Assembly (NCBI GenBank): GCA_949316235.1
Contig: OX438748.1
Location: 5,893,001-5,957,000 of the forward strand
Direction of reading: 5' to 3'
Length of the DNA stretch: 64,000 nt
Source of the DNA: Oegoconia quadripuncta
Taxonomy: Eukaryota; Arthropoda; Insecta; Lepidoptera; Autostichidae
The notes under the pieces were generated by a model, which was not told the origin of the DNA, ran no database searches, and was given only the letters and a program-made list of their open reading frames with translations. This document shows positions 13,201 through 25,200 of this stretch, piece after piece. The translations under genes were made by a program, and so were the position numbers. The stretch's first letter is position 1; every line of letters begins with the position of its first letter.

Positions 13201-16200
13201 AGCAAACGTTCCCTTTCTACTGTGATCGGTTTACAACTGAGGTTTGCCGCTTGAAGGAATTAACAGTTTCCTAGCAGCGATTGTTTTTATTTTATCCAAA
13301 ATGCCTTAGGTAGGCATGGCATTTATACATCAACAGGCACTAGAAATAAACCGTACCCCAGACGTTTTAGTATACAAGTTCACAATACTATGGTCAAACA
13401 TGGTTTGTATAACAAAGCTGTTACTCATTCGTCTTTAGACAGTCTCTAAATGCAAATTGCAATTCAATTTATGTAGATAAAAAGTCTGATATAAGTTGTA
13501 TGGGTTCGCGTCGTATTTCTAAGTCAGTGGCACAAACAGTAAATAGTAATAGACGGGCTGTATTCTCAACGATTTCGACACAGCAAATGATTATTCCCAC
13601 TCCTTGTGGGTGGGTGGTAGATGATTAAGGACAGTTTGGTTCTGAGGTCCTAAAAAATGACAATCCTCTGATGAAAAGCAATGCAAATTACGCATCAGCT
13701 TCAGGATAAATACAAAATGTTGCAGTATATTTATTCTCAAAATCTAACTAATATTATAAATGCGTAAGTTTGAACGGATGTTTGTTTATTTGTTTGTTGC
13801 TCAATCACGGCACGGATTGATGGATTTGGATGAAATTTGATATATAGGTGAAAAAAAAAAATCCAGGGATTAATACATAGGATATTTTTTATCTCGATAA
13901 AGTGAGTATTCCTGCGTGGTAAACAAATTAAACATATCCGCGATAAAGTTATTCCACGCAGGGGACACAGCTAGTCAAAAATAACATTTATAAACGTTGG
14001 GGTACAGATAGACTAAACAATCAACCATATTGACCCTATTTAGCTTTTCCTCCTCAACGCTTTCGAGTAGAGACCCTTTTTTTCTTAAAAATACTAAATT
14101 TTGTTTTATTTTGTACAAACACTGGACTGGTTGCAAATTGTACTAAAAACGTGTATATGTGTATAATTTAATTACCTTTTATATCACTGACCCTACAATA
14201 CAAAAGTGCTGCATATTTACAATCTGTTGTCTAGGTAGAATAGTCTCATTAAAACTAATAGTTTTCGTGAGTAATTAAACCCAATTTGTTTGCTTACATT
14301 AATTTTATAAGCCATATTATATGACAGACATTGACCTCTATGCCGCCTATTGTTCAGATGTGATTTTCCCACCTAAGTGGAGCGACTTATGTCGATTACA
14401 TCTTTATATGGAAAAATTAACACCATACATAAATTGATTCACGACTAATTTAAAGTTTTGTACTGTGCCTCACCAATATACTCGTATTTACAAAAAAAAT
14501 AAATTAAAAAAAATGTAAAAGTTGATAAATAGAAGACTCGCTTCGCTTATGAATAATGTAGGTAACAACACGTACAACTCCGCCTCCACACTCCTCCCAC
14601 TGTAACTCCTTTAAGGTAGGATCAACAGTGGTACACGACACAGCGCCTACTGAAGGTCGACCTACGCGATCCTATTGCTACCTAAAGTAGGAAAACACAG
14701 GGGTGTAACAGCAAGTACAGTAAATAAATAATAAATCGCCAAGTATGAATAAAAAACCAATTATTGGGTCTTTACCTATGAAATTGGAGTTTTTTGTCTT
14801 CGTTAATCATATGTACCAATTCCTGCAATTTTCAAAGCTATATCCAATTTTTTTTTTATTTGGAAAATCAATCAATCAATCAATCAAATACGCTTTATTG
14901 TTTAAATAAGGAAGGTACATTTAAATATCTTATCGAAACTACAAATTAGGCGGCCTTATCGCTAACAGCAATCGCAAATCGCATATCGCAAAATGGAATA
15001 TTAATTCAAGGTTTCACATGAAATATTTTTTCATTTCTGGGCTAAATGACATAATAAAAATTTGAACAGAGCTCTTTTCATGTGCTTCTCATAATCATTT
15101 CTTAACGCTGCCTATACTTAACTTAATGTTATCCGATATTACACACAAAGTTTAGCTAAATTTAGATTTGCCATTCCCAAAAAAAAAATCAAAAAAGACT
15201 TTATGTTATTTTTAAAAGTTAGTAATTCTGCATTCATAGATTTTCTAAAAATTACTTGCTTCGGCTGGGAATCGAACCGACTTAAATGTGAAAAAAAAAA
15301 CACCCTACTTTTATGATGCCAATCGAAAGAATAGCTAAAAAATAATAACTCTGCCTAAGTAACATAGTATTTTAAAAGAAAGGAACAACGTGAAATTAAT
15401 CATTTTAATCAAATAAAAAACATACATGAAACTGCCGTAGTCAATTAAGTAGGTATTTTTTTGTAAATTAATTAATTAAATGCTCAAAATGTGATCCCTC
15501 TTGTCTTAAGGAACTACTTATAATAAGGAAAACTATGTTAGTACCTATTTTATGAAGTGGGTACTTATTTACGAATAATCAATGCTATCTTTGGAATGAT
15601 AATATCGCTACTTTTCGAACGTCGTCGGCAATAAATAACTTTCTTGAAATTTGACTCAATCATTTTATGTTGTTCCTTTCTTTTAAAATACTATGTTACT
15701 TAGGCAGAGTTATTATTTTTTAGCTATTCTTTCGATTGGCATCATAAAAGTAGGGTGTTTTTTTTTTCACATTTAAGTCGGTTCGATTCCCAGCCGAAGC
15801 AAGTAATTTTTAGAAAATCTATGAATGCAGAATTACTAACTTTTAAAAATAACATAAAGTCTTCTTTGAGCAAAATTCACTATCTACAATATTTAAGGTA
15901 CTTCCCCTTCATGTCCCATAACTTTGGGACGCCCTGTATATAAGACAAGAATACGGGATTTGTACATTATAGAATGCATATTTAACTTTTAGTTGAGGTA
16001 TTACGTCCACCGAGCGCCACGGTTCGCGCACAAGTGGGTCTAGATCATAACTACATAGATAAAGATCCATGCCATAACTGATATAATCGTCCATTAACAA
16101 TGAAATTGTAGATCGAACGCTTTTGTTAGCAGCTTTCTTGTGAAATAAATACCTCGATTTAATTGATCACTTCCCGTGGTGAAGTAAAACAGATAAATAA

Positions 16201-19200
16201 GTTTTGATAACTGATCCAATGTTTGACAGAACAGTGTCAATATATAGGAGTTTTAAAAAAAAACTGGTTTAAATGCCCTTCCTCAATGAGTTCGAAAATC
16301 GCAAGTGGCAGATTTTTTTTAACACATGAGGTTAAAATACAAATGTGTATTTACGTAAATAAATAGTGTTGATTGTAACTTTTACGATCCACCACAAACT
16401 ACAATTGTACATAGATCACAGATTAACCTTCGTCTACGGCTGTTAGGTAAGAGTTCAGCGCGTGGGAGTTTCACAACACTTTATACGCTGTTTTGCACCC
16501 AATTATTGTTTATGGGGTAAGATTTACACTATTGTGCGTTCGGTTAGCGTTTCTGAACGTATTTCGACATATCACTAATGGAAGTTTAGATGAACCACAT
16601 GATACAAAAGTTATCAAAGTTTTCATAGAATAGAAGAAAGGTATTCGAATTAGTCGACTGGAACTTTGCAGCGGGGTTGGATTGCCAGGCACGCAACGAT
16701 TTGCAGCACGCTACGTCGAGAGCACTTTCCCGCTAACCGCCATTTTACTTTCAAACGCGCACTAAAACATTTTTTCCAACAAATGCGATTCTAATTTGCT
16801 CGTTAATTAACATTCGTTCGCGGTGACATATCATGTTTATTGAATTTTCACTTGTTCATTTACAGGTACAAAGAGGAAGTCGGGCCGGGGACGATGACTT
16901 CAAGCCGATGCCGATACCGCTCGGGGAGTGGCACTACGAGAGACGGGAAGGGCGGGCAGTGACGCCGCACGACACCGTCAAAACTGAAGCCCCATACACC
17001 CCTGTCGTCCCCGACCACTACTGGGAAGATGCATTGAGACACAGCGTCTACCTTACGCTCGTTAGAGACAAAATCGATCAGCTGATCGCTAAAGGAGAAA
17101 TCATATCCCCTGACAGCAAACCAGATCAACCCACTGCTAAAGACGGCGACGATCATGATCTCTGGGAAAAAATTAAAACTGCGCCGTTTGACAGAATAGA
17201 AGCTAAGGAACCAGCTGCGTATGGTGACTTCACAATCATGGCAAAAGGACGACTTGTGGAAGAAAAGGTTGGATTTAGATTCAGTGAAGACGAACCCACG
17301 AAAGAAAAATGCAGTGACGACAAATGTGCGGAAGGCGTCAAAGCGTTTTGGTCCGTCAAACGAGTTCGACAAAGAGATGCAGACGGTACTCCAGGAAGAT
17401 ATCACTACGAATTGACGTTCTCCGTGATTTCCCAAGCGCCAAAAAAGCAGAGGAAGCCATTTGAGAATCCCGTCAGAACGTTCACAGTCCGAGAGTCCGG
17501 TCCCGAAAGAGTAATAGATATGCCGCAGGAAAATCGAAGCTATGAACGAGTACAAAATATACCTACGCTAACACATAGACCAGAGAGGGCTATCTGGTTC
17601 CACAAAAATATAGTACCGACGCAACGGTACACGGGCCGTCAATACCAACATGGTTTAGACAGAATATTTTCTACATTATTTTCAGATGATGACGAAGTTT
17701 ATGAACCTCCACAGAGGTACAGGCCAAGCGTGCATGTTCCACCAGTGTACTCGCAATTCTCCAAAGTTGGACATGTGGGATCTCCAACCGACCAACAAAA
17801 AAGATTAACCCCGTATCCTTACAAACCACATTCTTACAAATATTCTCGTCCATCGCATACACTGCCATCATTCCCACATCTGCAACATCATTTCGTAGAA
17901 ACAGAATCATTCGGAGGTTATGGATCACAGTCAGATCACCGATATGTGGTGCCACAGTCAACTAAACTAATCAAAACCACTAGACCTGCCGTTTTACCAA
18001 CTCCGCTATTGCCACCTAAAAACTGGACCATGGACGGAGATAAGAAACCTAACACAACTGAACCTGTAACCAAAACCCCTGAAGTACAAACGGTATATAA
18101 GAATTATCACAAACAAAAACCACATTCAATAAAAATTAACTACCTATCGGATCATGTCAGGCCACCAGTTTACAACGCGCCACCGGGAGTATTTGTTACT
18201 ATGGATAAAAAGCCCTTCAAACCGATGCCACCGCTAAAACTAATCCACTCGTCGAAACCCTTAAAATACAACAAACCAATCGACTTCCGGCCAAGTCCGC
18301 AAGTACTAGACATGCAACAGTTTTCCGAACCGGATCCTTTATTTGATACTGCATTTAGACCAATCACTTGGAATTACACAGACACCAACACGACTGAGAA
18401 AATCGAAGTCGCCGAGTCCACTACACAAGTTAACAACACGCGAAAACAGACTACGAAAGGCAAGAAACCACCGAAAAAACACGAAAATATAAAATCTCAA
18501 CGAATCACAACGGCTATTCCAGAAGTAATAACTGTAAGCAGCGACTCTGCAGAAGAAAGTGATGTTCTGGAATGGGCTAACGTTGTTGGAGCTTTTACTA
18601 AAACAACCCCGATGGTATCTCAGAAAGAGAAGATTGAAATATCAGAAAGCACAATTTCTGCCACAACAACAGCAGTTCCATCCACAACCGTAAGGAAAAG
18701 GTCTACTACGACTACAGAGGCCATCGAAGAGACGACTGTCACAACGGCTAAACCCAAAAAGCGGACGCGACCACCACCAAAGTTCAGCAAGCCAGAAAAA
18801 GTAAAAAAGCATAAACGTATTACTACAACTACAACGAAGGCTCCGGAGGTGAAACCACAACAAGACCTAACACCGCAGGCGAGTTCCGCTGCTGCAACGA
18901 AACCTGTATGGAACACTACGCACAAACCGCTCTCAACAACGCCGTCAACTACATCGACAACGACACCAAAGCCAACGACAACGATTAAATACACAACCTC
19001 TTCCCATGCTACTACGACTGAACCAAGAGTTACTGAACTGACTAAAAAAATGAAAGGTAAAAACCGTTACCGACAATCTACGTTAATGTATAAAGGCACA
19101 TCTGTCAAACACGACAAGTGGAGTAGTAGCACACCTGTTAGCGCGGAAAAGATTATTATGCATCTACCCTTGACAGGCAAAATCCCACCAAGAAGGAAAG

Positions 19201-22200
19201 GTTCTAATTTTCAAGGTTATGCTTTATCCACGACGCAAAGAAGTTCAGACGAAGAAAACCACGAAGACTACTCAATTTATGTAAGCAGTACTCTAGAAGT
19301 TAAACCTCTTAGTTCAACACCGAGTTATGAAGAGACAGCAGATCAATATGAGAATGTTGACTCAACAGATTATTCGAACAATCACGAGGAAGAGTCAGAT
19401 GTAAGTGATGAGCAAGAATCTAAAGATCATACTGAATATATTTTTGAACCTTCATCTACGACGCTAAACGAGAAAACTAACGAAATAATGGAAAACGAGG
19501 GACAAATAACAACTGAGCAAATAATTACTTCACCATATTCTGTACCAAAGAACAAGACTAAATGCAAGAAGAAAAAACAGCAAAATACAACAACTAGTGA
19601 AGAATTATTAAGAGAAATGAACGATCAAACTACAACTACTGAAACTCCTGCAACGCCCAGTATTTTTGAAGAATTGTTTGGCGGTTTTACCCTTGATGAG
19701 AGCAAAGAAGAAAAAGAACATAAATCCACTCCTAAACCTGAGCTACAGGAACAGGAAAGTGAAAATCATGCACAATTTGTCAAACTAGATGATGATTTGC
19801 AAGAATTTCTTGATTCTTTAGAAAAACATGAAAATCGCTCGGATGACGATGGTGTAGTGTACGAGGACGAAGACGAAGAACCATCGATAGATGAAGACGA
19901 CTCTCATTTTGCCGATGAAGATGAAGGTGTATCCGCTAGAGACTCCAGTAGTGATAGTTATGATGACTACCAAGACCGTCCATACAGTTTACTAGAACTA
20001 ATGGCCATGGAATAGACTGACCCCTTCCTATTAGAAATACTCATGACTATCAGCTTTAATTTAAGTATGATTTCTGTCATTGATCTCAAAACCTTCGCAA
20101 ACCCCGTTAACAATGACAATATGAAGTCAATTGTGACAAACAAGATAAAGGCATTTATTTATTAACAATTTGATGTTCTTGCGTTCCGCAATTTGCACAA
20201 TACCTGTAGATTTTATATTTTTATATGTGTCGCCGATGTGTAAATATTTCAGCATTCTAGATCTAGATAAGTTTAGAATAAGGTGAAATAAAATATTTTT
20301 ACTACAAATACATAATTAATAATACTGGGTCTCTTCCTTACCTGCCCCTTCCATTGAATACTTGTAGATGGGCTCCGGCTTCAGAGGAACAAATGTGGCA
20401 AACGACTCTGGCGCCATATCCTTAATTCTTGTATGGTATGAAAGCCTAGAACAAATTAAATTTTTGTTAGGGTACTTTTTGTAATTGGTAATTTTTGTAA
20501 GTAGAACATCTTTCATACTAGCGCCGATTCAGGAAGGTTTAGCGCGAGACGGGTGTAGGGATGTCTACGAACAAAACTAATTTTTATTCGTAGCTTTGCA
20601 TATATCAATTCTATAAGACACACGTAAACTTCTTAACCTATTATATTTTAACATGAATACCAATAACATGAATGTGTAGATAACACTGCAGAATTTATGA
20701 CATTTGCCTACTACTTACTAATTTGGAAATAATTTATAATTAATTAATATCGGTAGATAAAAACAAATCAGTAACAGTCCTCACTGATTTTGAGTCATTC
20801 ACAAATATAGTTAATAGATGTATTAGGCGGATTAAAAAAAATCAATTTTTATTTCTACGTAATATTATGATTCTCAAACTTATCCGTCGACTCATCATCA
20901 TCGGCCCATAAACATCCCACTTCAGGGATATAGGCCTTCCCTCGTATATGAGGGAGAATGGGCCATAGTCCACCACGCTGGCCCAATGCGGGTTAGGGAC
21001 TTGACATGCCTTAAGAATTTTTATTTTTCAGGCAGGCAGGTTTGCTCGCGATATTTTCCTTCACCGTTTAAGAGCAGTCGGATAGATGCACATAACTAAA
21101 TTAAATTTAAAAACTCTTTGGTGCCTGGGAATCGAACCCTCGCAAATTGGGAGACCTCGTCTCAACCGCTGAGCCACCGACGCTTTTAATCCGTCGACTC
21201 TCGATATTTTAATATTATTCCGCGGAGTCCCATCAAGCTAAGAAAACCAATATATGTACCTATCGAATCATTCGATTCACTAATATATCATTTACGACAA
21301 TTGAATTTCTCCTTATCTCACACCATATCCAAGTGAAGTAAACAAATCTACTGGATGAGTTTTTTTACGGTACGGAAAAAAAACGGAAAAAGCGGGCCGG
21401 ACGTTTTTGAAAAAAATAAATAAACTACCTATGCCAATAACTTCTATTTCACTTACCTAATATGCCCCTATTTTTTTCCTTACGGTAAAAAAACTCATCC
21501 GGTATAAATACCTAACCTACCTGCTGCGATTTCTCGGAAAATAGTAAAATTTACGTTCATGACTTTTATATAAGGTCTAACTAAATTAACCCGACAAACG
21601 TTGGCAATTGCACGTACATGACATTAAAATGATATATTCATTAAAAAAGCTAGCTTTAAAAATTGTTGACTTAAATGACATCGAAAGTCATAAAAAATCA
21701 TTGCACGAAAATTTTCTCGCGTTAAATTCATGCTAACGTGACACAGACAGTTTTCAATTTGCCGCCGAATCATAAAACAAATTAATGAAATAATATTGGC
21801 AAAGAGTTCCATTTTCAAAATTTCAGCTTATTTTTTTATTATTTCGTTTAAAAGTGGCCAGTTCTAAGAACTTTCAGTGTCGCCCTCGTAGTGCCTGGTG
21901 GAATTTTCTAGTTGTGTAGAATTGTAAATTACGTGTAATGCGATCACTATACCACTGATATGTTTTGGTATATTATTTTTTTTTAATTTTCAAAACTATT
22001 AACTTTTACTGTGTAGGCACCACTGAAAGACGAACGAACGAACGATTCCGTTGTTTCCGCTCGTTATATAGAAATCTACGTACATACCTACACTCGAAAA
22101 ACATTACCCTCCTTCTTTGGACAGTCGGGTAAAAACCTCAGTTTTTGCACGACTGCCCACAAAGGGAGTGTAATGTTGTCAGTTTAATGTATGCCAGTAC

Positions 22201-25200
22201 GTGAATGCGAATTTCTTTAGTCCACCATTTCAACCATAACTACTAAACGTCTTAATTATAACTACTTGATTTACTAAATTGTATGGTTTATTGTGTGATT
22301 GTTAATATTTCATTACATAATAATAAAGAAAACTAATTACTAACATGTACTGTTTTCTATCATCAATATTTACTAGTTTGTTTAGTGGAAAATTCAGCGA
22401 TTATGAGAGTAGGACCGTGTTATGTTAGTGGTTCTCTGGTAGTTTTAGAAGTTGAAACTGGTGTAGAGCTAACTTATCTGTTGGGCAACACTGCTTGTCG
22501 GATGCGCCGGCTAACCGACCACATCCAACCAGTATTAATAATAATTATGTTGATCCGACCACCTTACAGATGTTCCGTTTTGGTCGTGGTTGGGTTATCG
22601 CGCGGTTAGGTTAAAGGTTGGGCGCCAACCATATCGGGACCCCTGTTAGGGCTCTTAGCAGACTTACTTCATTTCGATTGTGCCTTGTTTTATCAATGAG
22701 AAAAAACGGGCAACGTTCCATTCATGGAAAACGCCAAAGGGGGTGGCGCGGCACAGGGCGCAACCAATCACAGCAAGTCGCGGCGCCGGGACAAGCGTCG
22801 GCGGCGAGCGGTTTGTGGTCGCCTTTCAACGTCTTCAAAGATACCACGGCACGTGTTTGTGTGTTGTGGTATTAAGATCCAAGTCACAAAATTTACATTT
22901 CTCAATTTTATTTTCTAAATAAAATCTAATAACTTTAATGTTTTTTTTTTTCGTAATAAGTACATCCTATACATCTATACATACGCTCTGCAACGTTTGT
23001 CGGGTTTATTTTGTTAGACCTTATATTTATTATTGGTACATGTAGGGATCTAGCGACCGACACCTTGTCGGCATATCCGATAAAGTAATTAATACTAAAT
23101 AAATAACAGTACAAAGTCAGCGGGCACGTCTTTGAGCGTCGGGCGCGCGTAATAGTGTTCCGTGCGCGCGAATGACGGGGTTCTAACCACGACTACTCAG
23201 CTGCTGCTGCTTTATCGGGAAGATGTTCCACTTATAGATTTTTAATATACTTTGGTATTTGATTAGATTGAAGCTAAAACAAACAATATTATGTATAATA
23301 TGCTTTAAAAGTTACATCTAGGGGAAAAGTCGTAGTCTACCTAATATTGATTGAAGAAGACCCAAATAGAAAAACACTAACCTGAGGCACTTGCCAAGCA
23401 CTTCCCTGATGAATCTTGGCTTGGGGTGGTCGGCATCAAGTTGAGTGCATGACTCCCAGTCCTCCCATGACCATCGGTATTGGAAGTTACTCAAGTGGTA
23501 AGAAAACCAGTTTACAAACCTGCAGCATGAGATATATTGTTACATTCTTTCAAATTCGTGTGACATATGAAATGTTTCAAAAGACTAATTTTATTTTTAT
23601 AACATTTTTCTGAACAATAATGGCATTATTTACAAACAGGTTTTTTATGCCCAGCCCTGCAGTGGTAGTATTGTGGCTGATATGATTTTGAGCAGGGGCC
23701 CATTGTGAATTATTGTATGTTCTACTCCTACCACTTTCTGTAACTGTATTTTTTTTCTGTTGTGCAATAAAGTGTATTGTGAATTCAAAACGCTCTGCAG
23801 TGTGAGGCACCCCCCGCGACACGCGCCGCACACTTGCGTATGAGGAGCTGAATACATACCTATCAAAGCATGCCACATTCATAGTATCAATCCTCAAGAA
23901 CAAAATCTCTGTGGCTTGGGCCAACACTTGAGGCATAGTAGATGGCTGCAGCTTACACAATTCAATCAGGACCGACCCATAGGCAATCTCCAAGTATCTA
24001 GGTCTCGGCAGATGGAACAATTCTGCAAATATGACCTCTACAATGCAGTATTCTAGTGGTATTTTGGCTTTGTAAGGAAAACAAAGTAGTTGGGCAGCAC
24101 ATTCCTTTCGTTCAAAATGGTACGCTTCTAGAATGTTGTGGAGGTGTTCCTCAATGAGGAATCTCTCAATGGAGTGAGCTCCAGGAAGGACGGGCCCATC
24201 AGGGCAGTCAGTGTAGTCGAACATCCGGAAAATAGCGCGCGGCATTGGGTATGTGTCACCATCATTGTGTGGTGGTGGCTGGAAATCAAAATTTAGTCAT
24301 TTTAGTCAAAGAATTTCACTTATTGAATTTTTTTTTTCATTTTACTTTTTAATTTGTCAGATCCCGCCTCCACACACCTCCCACTGTAACTCCTGTAAGC
24401 CAGGATCAACAGTGGTACTCGACACGGCGCCTACTGAAGGTAGACGGTGCCCTACGTAATTCTATTGCTACCTTGGACCCCAGACTAATTAAAGGAAGGA
24501 ATAGGTTTTTATTTTGTCAGTCAACATACTATAACCATTTAAAGTCCTATACCCCAATTAATAACTCAATGGCACCCCAGGAATGGGCAGGAGCAAAGGA
24601 GGGCAGTTCAAGAGATGGGTTGGTGAAATGAGAAAAATAGCTGGAAAAATGTGGACAAGATAGATAGATAGATAAATCATTATTTGTATCTCCAGTCACA
24701 CAGATACCATAAGTTCCAAAGCTATTGGATAAACATATTTTATAACAATTCATAAAAGTAACACCAGGATATACTAGAGCATGTGTGTGCTACAGCTGTA
24801 CAACTGGGTCATAGCTCAGTGTGTATAATTGCTCACAGAGCAAATAATTGATTTTCAGCTATTACCCACCAAGTAAAGCGGTCAATAGAGAGGAAGGGAA
24901 AAAATTGGAGGAGGCCTTTGCCAATAAGCAAACAGACATGTACCCCATTTAAATTCATAACTACCTAGTAAATTAAAATATTTAATGTAATAATTTAAAA
25001 TAATTTAATTTAAATAATTGTGCATTTATTTTATTTTTATTTATTACCCCAACTACTTTAGATTATATATTATAATCCAAGCATACCAGTTGCAAACAAG
25101 GAGTCATGATAGTCTTAAGTGTTTGCTTTCTTTATCTACAATATACATAACATAATTTAATTTGAATTTTTCATATCGCACTTCCAACAGTTGCAGTTGA

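Noticed and set aside
16833..16865. Start of the nested gene at the ATG at 16,833
   Set aside because: This part is intron up to the acceptor 'tttacag' at 16,865; using exon 1 at 10,942 gives a proper signal peptide in frame.
16860..17555. 231-residue ORF on the minus strand
   Set aside because: It is antisense to the nested gene's coding exon, Phe/Val-rich, with no domain; it is a shadow of the real frame.
18620..18994. 124-residue Val-rich minus-strand ORF
   Set aside because: It is the complement of the Thr-rich repeats (ACN codons read back as NGT).
22618..22922. Arg-rich protein-coding gene in three overlapping frames
   Set aside because: Overlapping GC-rich open frames with no domain, no convincing start or splice context; composition effect.
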